Virus record (IMG/VR): IMGVR_UViG_3300047586_000094
Span: 1-52,432 of that record
Source: a virus
DNA length: 52,432 bases
Strand: one strand, 5' to 3'
Shown here piece by piece: positions 8,199-15,097 of the stretch; the first letter of the stretch is position 1, and every line of letters begins with the position of its first letter. The translations under genes were made by a program, and so were the position numbers. A model generated the notes under the pieces. That model was not told the origin of the DNA and made no database searches. It worked only from the letters and a program-made list of their open reading frames with translations.

Positions 8199-8420
8199 AT
8201 GGACACACATGGTTATTCGTCGGCTCAAGAAGTAATCCTTATTCGATTTCGTTTTATTTGTGATTTTCTCTTTGACAAGAAGACGTATGATATACATCAG
8301 CTTAAAAGAGAACTTGGTTTGGCATATAATACAATTAAAAAAGTGCTTAAATGTTCACCCAATAGATTTTGGAATATAAATCTAAACAAGAAAACAATTT
8401 GTTACATTTCATTCGAATGA
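8199..8420 (+). CDS. small putative DNA-binding protein, 73 aa
   Basis: I start at ATG 8199; an in-frame TTG at 8160 would lie in an inverted repeat (TTGTAT/ATACAA) that looks like a promoter or operator. The product has a helical HQLKRELGLAYNTIKKVLK segment consistent with a winged or simple helix-turn-helix. Possible local regulator; weak call. Confidence 0.45.
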   Translation: MDTHGYSSAQEVILIRFRFICDFLFDKKTYDIHQLKRELGLAYNTIKKVLKCSPNRFWNINLNKKTICYISFE

Positions 8421-8436
8421 TGCTCTAAAAGCTGAC

Positions 8437-9027
8437 ATGGAGAAAAAGATAGAAGCCTATGCCGTTGAACAGGCTAAGAAAGAAGATGAGTTGCTTGACA
8501 GCTTTCGTAAAGTTTGTAATAGATTGATTTCCAGTCGTGGCTATACTAAAGAAGCTTGTCGTGTAGAAGCTGGTTTGGCAAAAATAACATTTGGTAATAT
8601 TTTTGATGAACACAAACATAAATATTCAAATTCAATTTTGACCAGGATAAGTAAATTTAATCGTGATCGTTTTGTCCTGGCTTATAGATATGATCATACT
8701 AGGGCTAATGATATTGCGTTGGGAACGATTAAACATAAAGGGATAACAAAGAGACCAAATGGTTGTTTAGTTACTCCTAAGAAAGAAGAAGTAAAATACC
8801 GACCTATTCACTTACATAAGACATTATTTCCTAATGTTTTACATGACGCAGTTCATAAAATACCTGATGCGGATAAGATAGCTGCTGAATTAATGAAACA
8901 CGATGTTGAACAGGAAGTTGGTCGGGCATTTATAAAGAAGCTATTCTTTTGGGAACTCATAGCCTTAGCTGGAGATAAGTTACCAGATAATGTAATAGTT
9001 GATATTGAACTTAAGCATAAGAAGTAA
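8437..9027 (+). CDS. hypothetical protein, 196 aa
   Basis: Lys-rich soluble protein with an N-terminal helical region (KKEDELLDSFRKVCNRLISS) that may bind nucleic acid (YTKEACRVEAGLAKITFGN reads like a helix-turn-helix). It overlaps the methyltransferase start by one base. Not recognised. Confidence 0.5.
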   Translation: MEKKIEAYAVEQAKKEDELLDSFRKVCNRLISSRGYTKEACRVEAGLAKITFGNIFDEHKHKYSNSILTRISKFNRDRFVLAYRYDHTRANDIALGTIKHKGITKRPNGCLVTPKKEEVKYRPIHLHKTLFPNVLHDAVHKIPDADKIAAELMKHDVEQEVGRAFIKKLFFWELIALAGDKLPDNVIVDIELKHKK

Positions 9028-9572
9028 TGAATGACCGGGGAATTTGGACAACACCAGAAGAAGTAGCAACACATGAGTTTGATTTGCAATTATGTGATGC
9101 TATTTTTGAATTATGGAGTGGTGTGGCTTCTGTGGCAGATGTAGGTTGTGGTAAGGGGGATTATGTGAAGACTCTTCTCAGCAAAGGACTTCGATGCCAA
9201 GGATGGGATGGTAATCCTATGACCCCAGAAATAAGTGGGGGGATTTGTCGAGTGATGGATTTTTCTAAGCCAGCTAATATTGGTTTACATGATTTGGTGA
9301 TGAGCTTGGAGGTGGGTGAACATATTCCAAAAAAGTTTGAAAGTCAGTTTATAACTAATCTAACTGAGGCTTCAGTGAGGTGGATAATACTCAGCTGGGC
9401 TATTCCAGGTCAGGGAGGTGTAGGACATTTTAATGAACAGTCAAATATGTATATTATAAATGAGATGGAGAATCGTGGGTTTAAAATACAACCATCTCTT
9501 TCATTAACTCTTCGGCAGAGGAGTACACTTCCGTGGTTTAAAAATACTTTAATGGTTTTCCGTTATGAATGA
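9027..9572 (+). CDS. class I SAM-dependent methyltransferase
   Basis: 181 residues with SAM-binding motif I VADVGCGKGDYVK at residues ~38-50 and an acidic end of strand 2 (GWDGN). Motif IV is likely the LVMSLEVGEHIPKKF stretch. The fold is that of a small Rossmann-type methyltransferase. It sits between glycosyltransferases with overlapping ends, so a sugar or cell-surface substrate is more likely than DNA. The substrate is not shown by the sequence. Confidence 0.8.
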   Translation: MNDRGIWTTPEEVATHEFDLQLCDAIFELWSGVASVADVGCGKGDYVKTLLSKGLRCQGWDGNPMTPEISGGICRVMDFSKPANIGLHDLVMSLEVGEHIPKKFESQFITNLTEASVRWIILSWAIPGQGGVGHFNEQSNMYIINEMENRGFKIQPSLSLTLRQRSTLPWFKNTLMVFRYE

Positions 9573-10233
9573 ACCAGTAACTGCAATTTTCTTTTCATGC
9601 AAACGTTTAGCACTTCTAAAGAAGACAATAACATCCTTCATAGTTTCAAATACTTATCCTTTAGAAGAGATTATCATAGTTAATGATAGTGGGAATGAGT
9701 TAATTCATTCTCTTTTACAAAAGCAATATCCTGATTGTACTTTGGTTTTACACCCGCACAATATTGGTTTAATTGCCAGCATTGATTTAGGATATAGACA
9801 CATCAAAACAGAATACTTCTTTCATAGTGAAGATGATTGGTGTTGTAATGGGAAGGGGGGATTTATCGAGAAATCTTTAGAGATTATGACTATACGACCT
9901 GATATTGAGGAAGTGTGGTTGGCTGATATGAATGCTCATCCTTTGGAGGCTGAAGTACTTCGTGCCGGAAGGACTGAATATCGGCTGGTTGCTCAGAATT
10001 TTCAAGGTGATTGGCATGGCTTTTCAACAGCTTGTGGGCTGAAGAGAATAAGTGATTATTGTAGGGTTGCACCATACGTAGCTATTCCTTGGGAAAAAAC
10101 CATTTGGCATAGGGAACAGGCTATTGGTTTGGAGTATTATAAATTGGGTTATCGATCAGCAATACTGATGGATGAATATGTATATAACATTGGAATGGGA
10201 CAAAGTGAATACGTTACAGGACTTGAAAAATAA
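9565..10233 (+). CDS. family 2-type glycosyltransferase
   Basis: 222 residues with the GT-A layout: a first strand and helix (VTAIFFSCKRLALLKKTITS), IIIVNDSG, then the acidic metal and sugar-nucleotide motif SEDDW at ~residues 91-95. Overlaps the methyltransferase by 8 bases. It probably transfers a sugar from a nucleotide donor to a surface glycan in the cytoplasm. Specificity unknown. Confidence 0.8.
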   Translation: MNEPVTAIFFSCKRLALLKKTITSFIVSNTYPLEEIIIVNDSGNELIHSLLQKQYPDCTLVLHPHNIGLIASIDLGYRHIKTEYFFHSEDDWCCNGKGGFIEKSLEIMTIRPDIEEVWLADMNAHPLEAEVLRAGRTEYRLVAQNFQGDWHGFSTACGLKRISDYCRVAPYVAIPWEKTIWHREQAIGLEYYKLGYRSAILMDEYVYNIGMGQSEYVTGLEK

Positions 10234-10238
10234 ATGAT

Positions 10239-10727
10239 ATGCCAGGAAGTGTAGAATTATTTAAGCGTTACCCCAACAGAATGTTTATTGAAACTGGAAG
10301 TGCTTACGGGGATGGTATTCAACAAGCATTGGATGCAGGGTTTGAGAATGTGATTTCTATAGAAACATCAAAAGAGTTTTATGATCACTGCGTAGAACGG
10401 TTTAAAGGGGATTATCGGGTTGTCCTCGTTCATGGAGATAGCCGGGAGGAGCTTAAGCACGTCCCTGAGATACCATTCCCGATAACGTTCTGGCTGGATG
10501 GTCACAATGAAGATGATTATCCATTGCTGGCAGAGCTTCAGGCCATAGGTCTTTCAGATATTAAGACTCATACCATATTGATTGATGATCTACGGATGTT
10601 AGATATTGTAAAGCATGGGTTGAGTATAAAAGTTTTAACCGAGAAAATGCTGGAGATCAATCCTAATTATCAGTTTTGTTTTGAGAATGGACATGTTGCA
10701 AATGATATATTAGTTGCGAAGATATGA
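10239..10727 (+). CDS. methyltransferase-like Rossmann protein
   Basis: 162 residues; MFIETGSAYGDGIQQAL fits SAM-binding motif I and ISIETSKEF the acidic end of strand 2. ITFWLDGHNEDD is a later acidic strand end. This pattern matches small class I methyltransferases often encoded beside glycosyltransferases. It overlaps the next gene by four bases. Confidence 0.6.
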   Translation: MPGSVELFKRYPNRMFIETGSAYGDGIQQALDAGFENVISIETSKEFYDHCVERFKGDYRVVLVHGDSREELKHVPEIPFPITFWLDGHNEDDYPLLAELQAIGLSDIKTHTILIDDLRMLDIVKHGLSIKVLTEKMLEINPNYQFCFENGHVANDILVAKI

Positions 10728-11425
10728 AAATAGAAGCCTTTATTTTGTGTAACAACGAAGAGATGATAATGCCATATCTGATGAGGCATTACAATCAGTT
10801 TGCTCATGTGACAATTTTGGAAAACAACTCTACTGACAATACAGTTAAGTTAGCTAAATCGCTGGGAGCAGATGTTAATATTTATGACGTTCCGGATGAG
10901 ATCAATGATCAGTGGTACATGGATGTCAAAAACAATTGCTGGAAGGGATCCAAAGCTGACTGGGCGATTGTAGGGGATGCTGATGAGTTTGTTTATCATC
11001 CGAAGATCCTGAGCATTCTGGAAAAGACTAAAGCTACAATATTTTTGCCGAGATTATTTAATATGTTCTCAGAGAAGTTTCCCACTACACAAGGGCAGAT
11101 TTATGAAGAAGTCAATATGGGGATTGAAGGTGGTGGTAAAATGAATTTATTTCGACCATCAGCTATTAAAGAGATAAATTATGATGCTGGTTGTCACTCG
11201 GCTCATCCTGTTGGAGACGTTCAATTGGATGTTAATAGTCCTATTATGACACTTCATATGAGAAACTTATCAAAAGAATATGTGATTGATCGTAATGCCA
11301 GGGCAGCAGCTCGGCTGAGTCAATTGAATAAAGATATGAAATGGGGATATCATTATAATGCTACCCCAGAAGAGATTAGTAAATATTTTGATGATTCAAT
11401 GACAGCTTTAATTAAAGTAGTATGA
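10724..11425 (+). CDS. glycosyltransferase family 2-like protein
   Basis: 233 residues. ILENNSTDNT and the acidic motif VGDADEFV (~residues 82-89) are typical of GT-A enzymes that act on surface glycans. Late positions include conserved HSAHPVGD and LHMRNLS. ATGA-type overlap with both neighbours indicates tight co-translation. Confidence 0.75.
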   Translation: MKIEAFILCNNEEMIMPYLMRHYNQFAHVTILENNSTDNTVKLAKSLGADVNIYDVPDEINDQWYMDVKNNCWKGSKADWAIVGDADEFVYHPKILSILEKTKATIFLPRLFNMFSEKFPTTQGQIYEEVNMGIEGGGKMNLFRPSAIKEINYDAGCHSAHPVGDVQLDVNSPIMTLHMRNLSKEYVIDRNARAAARLSQLNKDMKWGYHYNATPEEISKYFDDSMTALIKVV

Positions 11426-12009
11426 CGTTACATATCATTTGTGTGGCTTATAATCGAGCAATCCCCCTGAGGATATTAATAGACTCATTTATGGTGCAAA
11501 CTAATCCTAATTGGCAATTACATATCATTCATGATGGTCCAGCCCTGACTGATGTAAAACAAGTCATTAAATTATATAAACATGAATCCCGGGTACATTA
11601 TGAAGAAACTTTTAAAAGAAACGCATGTTGGGGACATCCCAATCGGAAAATGATGTTGGAGAAAATACAAACAGCTGATGGTGATTTTATATTAATGACC
11701 AACGATGATAACTATTATGTCCCGGTTTTTGTAGAGTATTTTCTGAACAAATGTAGCACGAATGCTGGTATGGGTTATTGTAATACTATTCATAACTATA
11801 TGAAGTATAGTGTTTTATATACCCGGGTGAAAGAGAATTATATAGATATGGGATCATTCATAGTTCGGGCAGATATAGCAAAATCTATAGGATTTAAACA
11901 TATGCATGAACAAGCGGATGGACGTTATGCAGAGGAGTGTGCAGCCAGTTGTTTGGAGAAACATTTGTCAGTCATGTATATTGACAAACCTCTGTTTGTC
12001 CACAATTAA
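11422..12009 (+). CDS. glycosyltransferase family 2-like protein
   Basis: 195 residues: the opening LHIICVAYNRAIPLRILIDS and the acidic motif MTNDDNYYVP (~residues 92-101) mark a GT-A enzyme. Its C-terminus is short, with a probable catalytic EECAA near residue 176. It is the last gene of the glycan run, and a T/A-rich element related to the repeated promoter-like motif follows. Confidence 0.75.
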   Translation: MTLHIICVAYNRAIPLRILIDSFMVQTNPNWQLHIIHDGPALTDVKQVIKLYKHESRVHYEETFKRNACWGHPNRKMMLEKIQTADGDFILMTNDDNYYVPVFVEYFLNKCSTNAGMGYCNTIHNYMKYSVLYTRVKENYIDMGSFIVRADIAKSIGFKHMHEQADGRYAEECAASCLEKHLSVMYIDKPLFVHN

Positions 12010-12044
12010 GATTAATTTTAAAAAACTTTATTTATTTTTAAATC

Positions 12045-12464
12045 GTGGGACTAATCCGTTTAATATTAGCAAGACAACTTAATCCTAACGAAACAAAAGG
12101 GTTATACATCGTTTTGAATGATAATGAAGAAGTGTTTCGTTGTTGTTGTTTAGAGCTTCCCTGGCTAAATAATCTTCCAGATAAGAGTTGTATTCCTCCG
12201 GGAATTTACTGGTGTAAGAAAGTAAATACTCCGGAGCATCCCAATTCGTTTTTGATTGAAAATGTTCCAGGGCGGGAGGGAATAGAAATTCATATTGGAA
12301 ATTTTGCTACTGGAGAAAAGATTAATACATTGGGATGTCAACTTCCAGGGTTGAGTTTTGAAGATATTGATGGGAATGGTCTGTTGGATGTAACAGGTAG
12401 CACAATAGCAATGACAGTCTTAAATTATTTTCTTCCTCAGACTTTTCAGATTATAATTGTATAA
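12045..12464 (+). CDS. DUF5675-family protein, likely lysis-linked
   Basis: 139 residues from a GTG start after a TTTTAAAAAACTTT element. The core motifs CIPPGIYWCKK, ENVPGREGIEIHIGN and TLGCQLPG match the DUF5675 family of small beta-rich proteins found in phage lysis regions. Molecular function is not established. Followed by a two-span membrane protein and close to the transglycosylase, in keeping with a lysis cassette. Confidence 0.75.
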   Translation: MGLIRLILARQLNPNETKGLYIVLNDNEEVFRCCCLELPWLNNLPDKSCIPPGIYWCKKVNTPEHPNSFLIENVPGREGIEIHIGNFATGEKINTLGCQLPGLSFEDIDGNGLLDVTGSTIAMTVLNYFLPQTFQIIIV

Positions 12465-12491
12465 TATATTATAATTTAAAAAGAATGTAAG

Positions 12492-12677
12492 ATGAGCAAA
12501 TTATTTCCAAACAAAACCAGCAAAAAAGTAACAGCTATTATTGTATTAATAGTTTGTGGTATTTTAATGATCCCGGCATATACGAATGAACATCTTATTG
12601 TTTTAGTTATTATAGGAGAATTCTTTTTATGGGATGCTTGCTGGTTAGTTGATTTAACTGAACATAAAATGATATGA
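12492..12677 (+). CDS. small two-span membrane protein, 61 aa
   Basis: Residues ~11-29 (KVTAIIVLIVCGILMIPAY) and ~34-52 (HLIVLVIIGEFFLWDACWL) are hydrophobic with a short polar turn between. Size and position beside DUF5675 and transglycosylase genes fit a holin-like or lysis accessory protein, but such proteins cannot be assigned from hydropathy alone. Confidence 0.5.
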   Translation: MSKLFPNKTSKKVTAIIVLIVCGILMIPAYTNEHLIVLVIIGEFFLWDACWLVDLTEHKMI

Positions 12678-12681
12678 TATT

Positions 12682-12795
12682 GGAGAAGTGGTTTCACAAA
12701 TGTACCTTCGTACATAACTATATATTCAGAGATATAAGTTTTTTAGTTTAGTACTATTTTTTACAAATCCCATTAGCCACTTCTCCTTCTTTTTA
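12682..12795 (+). terminator. long branched hairpin with T-rich tail
   Basis: A perfect 10-bp stem GGAGAAGTGG (12682-12691) / CCACTTCTCC (12777-12786) closes ~85 bases and is followed by TTCTTTTT. Inside it are smaller hairpins, such as ATGTAC/GTACAT with a CTTC loop and TATAT/ATATA. It probably ends transcription of the DUF5675 operon before the tmRNA gene, but a small structured RNA is also possible. Confidence 0.5.
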
Positions 12796-12804
12796 AAATT
12801 AAAC

Positions 12805-12821
12805 GTTCTTTGAAGATATTG
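12805..12821 (+). promoter_or_regulatory. boxA-like leader element upstream of tmRNA
   Basis: GTTCTTTGAAGATATTG closely resembles the GTTCTTTGA-CATATTG element found before rRNA genes in Bacteroidota, which I take to be the NusB/NusE boxA antitermination signal. Placed just before a stable RNA gene, it would let polymerase pass structured RNA. Inference from memory of the motif. Confidence 0.45.
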
Positions 12822-12880
12822 TTATTGGAGATTTATAGAGTAGTTTGTTTGGACCGGGGTTCGACTCCCCGCAGCTCCAC
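12821..12880 (+). ncRNA. tmRNA acceptor piece (3' tRNA-like half)
   Basis: Contains a candidate P2 strand GATTTAT (12830-12836), the conserved TTTGTTTGGAC stretch, a perfect T arm (CGGGG 12855-12859, loop TTCGACT, CCCCG 12867-12871) and the acceptor strand CAGCTCC (12872-12878) with discriminator A12879. The DNA continues ACAA rather than ACCA, so the CCA end is not fully encoded and would need tRNA nucleotidyltransferase. Confidence 0.85.
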
Positions 12881-13067
12881 AATTGAGTGGTTGATCTGAA
12901 TTAACAGGGACGTCAAGGCAATTACGGTATTGCCAACCACTCTTCGCCTCACTAGTAGGTGGTAACTGAATGGATATTGGTTAGCAATAAGGCCGGAAAG
13001 ATTAGTAATACTCATCAAATATGGCAATTAGTCTAATGACAGTAAAGGTTACGTAAATCCTACCTTC
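12881..13067 (+). other. internal transcribed spacer of the permuted tmRNA
   Basis: About 187 bases between mature 3' and 5' ends, expected to be cut out by RNase P and other nucleases. It is structured: GAGTGGTTG (12885-12893) pairs with CAACCACTC (12934-12942), enclosing GGCAAT/ATTGCC (12917-12934, sharing one C). A second domain may close by GTAAC/GTTAC and TAGG/CCTA. No tRNA or reading frame is seen. This seems long compared with spacers I recall from other permuted tmRNA genes. Confidence 0.6.
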
Positions 13068-13227
13068 GGGGCTGACATGGTTTTGACAGCAGATGAGGGA
13101 AATAAATCAATGAAGGTAACAAGCATGCCCATTAAACGGCAAAACAATCAACATGGTCGAAAGACCACAGGCTTTACGCTTAGCAGCATAAGCCGACTGA
13201 GGGGGCACTCAGGTAGTGCTCCCCTCT
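13068..13227 (+). ncRNA. tmRNA coding piece (5' half with tag frame)
   Basis: Begins GGGGCTGAC at the acceptor stem, then the D-loop analogue, the P2 strand (AGCAGAT 13088-13094 and ATAAATC 13102-13108), AAGCATGCC, the tag frame and a 3' pseudoknot. AGCAGAT can pair with GTTTGTTT of the acceptor piece (two G-U pairs and a bulge), and ATAAATC pairs perfectly with GATTTAT, separated by an internal loop of similar size on both sides. No obvious PK1 lies between P2 and the tag. Confidence 0.8.
13138..13191 (+). CDS. tmRNA proteolysis-tag frame
   Basis: The frame ends TTA GCA GCA TAA, giving the classic LAA end of tmRNA tags. Reading back gives GKTINMVERPQALRLAA if the resume codon is GGC 13138, unusually long. 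A hairpin TGGTC-GAAA-GACCA sits inside this frame. If it replaces PK1, translation could resume at GCT 13171 and the tag would be only ALRLAA. The resume codon cannot be fixed from sequence alone. Confidence 0.6.
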   Translation, partial: GKTINMVERPQALRLAA

Positions 13228-13229
13228 TT
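13197..13229 (+). terminator. pseudoknot/terminator at the tmRNA 3' end
   Basis: Two alternative folds overlap. CTGAG (13197-13201) with CTCAG (13208-13212), whose loop pairs with TGCTCCCC, forms an H-type pseudoknot like those in tmRNA. Alternatively GGGGGCACT (13201-13209) pairs with AGTGCTCCCC (13215-13224), one bulge, followed by TCTTTT, as an intrinsic terminator. Confidence 0.65.
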
Positions 13230-13261
13230 TATTAAATTAGTAGAAACCAAAAACACAAGTA

Positions 13262-13813
13262 ATGAAAAAATTTATGTTTTTAGTCTTATTATTTAGTATT
13301 CATTTTTCACTGGGGGTTGGTTCACAATACACAACCATCTACATTACAAAGGCACGAAGTATTATCAAACCTCCGGAGAAAGTAAATGTTGAATTTCGAT
13401 TATTTATTACACACTTAGGATTAATAGAATCATCTAATCAATGGAAGATCATCAATCCTATTGGATGCATGGGGAAGTATCAATTTACTCAGGCAACACT
13501 TGAACGCTTGGGATATATGGGAATAACCCCTCAGCGGTTTAAAGATAATCCTGATATCTTTCCCGAATCAATACAAGAACAAGCAATGCGGGAATTGGTA
13601 AAGAGTAATCAAAAACAATTAACTAAATCTTTTCAATATATTGGACAGATTATAAATGGTGTCAGGATCACCAAGGCAGGATTGTTAGCTGCCAGTCATT
13701 TAGCTGGGGTAGGTGGTGTTCAAAGATATCTGACAACCAGTCATAATGCTACAGATATAAATGGTACTTCAGTTCAGAAATATCTTAGAGAATTTCAGGA
13801 GTATCAGATCTGA
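13262..13813 (+). CDS. lytic transglycosylase-like endolysin with signal peptide
   Basis: 183 residues. A signal peptide (MKKFMFLVLLFSIHFSLGVG) is followed by a lysozyme-like domain: catalytic Glu56 in LGLIESSNQW, the GCMGKYQFTQATL motif (residues 68-80) and a late AASHLAGVGG helix. These are hallmarks of soluble lytic transglycosylases that cut peptidoglycan between MurNAc and GlcNAc. Export by Sec would place it in the periplasm. It lies just after the tmRNA and near DUF5675, so a lysis role is likely; a virion-borne wall-cutting role is less likely given the signal peptide. Confidence 0.8.
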   Translation: MKKFMFLVLLFSIHFSLGVGSQYTTIYITKARSIIKPPEKVNVEFRLFITHLGLIESSNQWKIINPIGCMGKYQFTQATLERLGYMGITPQRFKDNPDIFPESIQEQAMRELVKSNQKQLTKSFQYIGQIINGVRITKAGLLAASHLAGVGGVQRYLTTSHNATDINGTSVQKYLREFQEYQI

Positions 13814-13819
13814 AAAAAA

Positions 13820-13860
13820 TTAATTTTTAAAAAGTTTATATATTTTTATATCATATTTGG
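13820..13860 (+). promoter_or_regulatory. repeated promoter-like element, copy 1
   Basis: TTAATTTTTAAAAAGTTT, then TATATATTTTTATAT and CATATTTG, 26 bases before the start of the structural region. Very similar to the element at 41055 and partly to 48708. CATATTTG matches the Bacteroidota -7 box TAnnTTTG at 7 of 8 positions. Confidence 0.55.
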
Positions 13861-13885
13861 TTGTAAAATTGATATGATATAAAAG

Positions 13886-14719
13886 ATGAATGCAATTACC
13901 AAAGGTGAATTTCTTCAAATGGTGAAGCTTCAACACTTAGAAGTTCTCACACCTGAGCAGATGGCTCAAAACACCAATACCATAAAGACATATATTGAAA
14001 AGGCTTCAGTTGAAGAACTGACTGAACTGGAGAAAGCTACGGCTAACACTTTAATTGCAGAAGTTGGTGAATTCACCTGTTGGAACGTTCTCAGGGATGA
14101 TTTCTCGAAAGCAGTTGTATATACTCGTCCGGAGCAGGTCGTGTGGGATGAGCCTGTAAAGGGAGAGTTTGGTGAAATCATTAAGGCTAAAGGTGGAATT
14201 TATAAACCTACTGCTGAGAATAAGAAGCTGGGGCGTGTTGGTCAAAAGTATGGTGAAGGAAAAAAGGATATTTTTCCAAAAGGTGATCTAACTAAGGAAA
14301 AAGAAAAGTACGAGGCAGATGCAGCATCGAGTAGAGCCAGAGATCATTTTGAAAAAGAAGGTGATGAGAATGAGACGCCTGAAAAAGTAAAATATGATGC
14401 CATTCAGAAGAAATATGACGATGCTGTTGCTAGAGGTGATTATGCTGCTGCTGAAAGATATGCTAACGCACATGCTGTTCAAGGAGCTCTTGTTCGTGAA
14501 GAATGGGATAAACATCATCTTAAATCAGGTGTAAGTAAACCAGGAAATAGAGAAGCATATGATGAGATGACTCGCTATGGTCATATTCCTATAATTGGAG
14601 ATGAAAAAGATTCTAATTACTACCCTGATATAGATTATTCAAAACACTTAGCTGATGCTGAAAGAAAATATGGTAAGGGAAATTATACACATGATAAATC
14701 AGGAAATAAAAGAAAATAA
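13886..14719 (+). CDS. structural-region protein with KA-GIYKPT linker module
   Basis: 277 residues, first gene after the promoter-like repeat. The N-terminal ~95 residues form a small helical/beta unit. At K100-A101 it has a KA-KGGIYKPTAENKKLG module ending VGQKYG, nearly the same as two modules in the protein at 38767. The rest is highly charged and likely helical (GDYAAAERYANAHAVQG). The module is probably a linker cut by the prohead protease (inference). Role otherwise unknown; likely virion-associated. Confidence 0.6.
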   Translation: MNAITKGEFLQMVKLQHLEVLTPEQMAQNTNTIKTYIEKASVEELTELEKATANTLIAEVGEFTCWNVLRDDFSKAVVYTRPEQVVWDEPVKGEFGEIIKAKGGIYKPTAENKKLGRVGQKYGEGKKDIFPKGDLTKEKEKYEADAASSRARDHFEKEGDENETPEKVKYDAIQKKYDDAVARGDYAAAERYANAHAVQGALVREEWDKHHLKSGVSKPGNREAYDEMTRYGHIPIIGDEKDSNYYPDIDYSKHLADAERKYGKGNYTHDKSGNKRK

Positions 14720-14753
14720 TATATTTGATTCAATCATAAACAGATAATAAAGA

Positions 14754-15089
14754 ATGAAAACATTAGTATTCGAGAATAGTGTAGGACAACTTGTAGAACT
14801 TCTTACTGATCTGATAGATGGTAATGAGTCATTTACTATTTATCAAATTCAGTATCGGGATGCAAATGGCAAAATGCAGATAGGTTTGTCAGATGCTTTG
14901 ATAACAGCCGGATTTGGTTATATGAGTGTGGGTATGTCAGGTGATTTGGGAGCAGTCAGAGTAGCAGCTGCTGAACTTGGATATACCGTAACGGCCACTG
15001 AGACTGGCAAGGAAGATGTTGTTATTTATCAGGGCACTTATTATGGAGGTGCTATCGGCGTAGATCTTCTTGATGAATATATGTATTAA
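14754..15089 (+). CDS. hypothetical protein, 111 aa
   Basis: Small Gly- and Ala-rich protein between two structural-region genes; strands such as FTIYQIQYRDANGKMQIG and a Gly-rich middle suggest a compact beta/alpha fold. No motif recognised. Its position suggests a virion or assembly role. Confidence 0.5.
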   Translation: MKTLVFENSVGQLVELLTDLIDGNESFTIYQIQYRDANGKMQIGLSDALITAGFGYMSVGMSGDLGAVRVAAAELGYTVTATETGKEDVVIYQGTYYGGAIGVDLLDEYMY

Positions 15090-15097
15090 TAGAAGAG

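Larger units (their letters stand above)
12821..13228 (+). ncRNA. ssrA: circularly permuted (two-piece) tmRNA gene
   Basis: tmRNA rescues stalled ribosomes with an alanine-charged tRNA-like domain and a short coding segment that tags the nascent protein for proteolysis. Here the 3' part (T arm and CAGCTCC) comes first and the 5' part (GGGGCTG) second. The halves pair as a 7-bp acceptor stem with the G3-U70 pair that alanyl-tRNA synthetase needs. GACATGGTTTTGACAGC and AAGCATGCC match tmRNA 5' regions as I remember them from Bacteroidota. No second T arm lies after the coding part and no GGGGCTG lies before the first, so a normal one-piece gene is excluded. Outer ends are estimated from the pairing. 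Confidence 0.85.

Noticed and set aside
12841-12890. Stand-alone tRNA fragment
   Set aside because: Only a T arm and acceptor strand are present; the matching 5' strand is at 13068, which fits a permuted tmRNA rather than a tRNA.
12881-13067. Group I intron or hammerhead ribozyme in the tmRNA spacer
   Set aside because: Required core motifs (P7-type pairs, or CTGATGA with GAAA) are not found.
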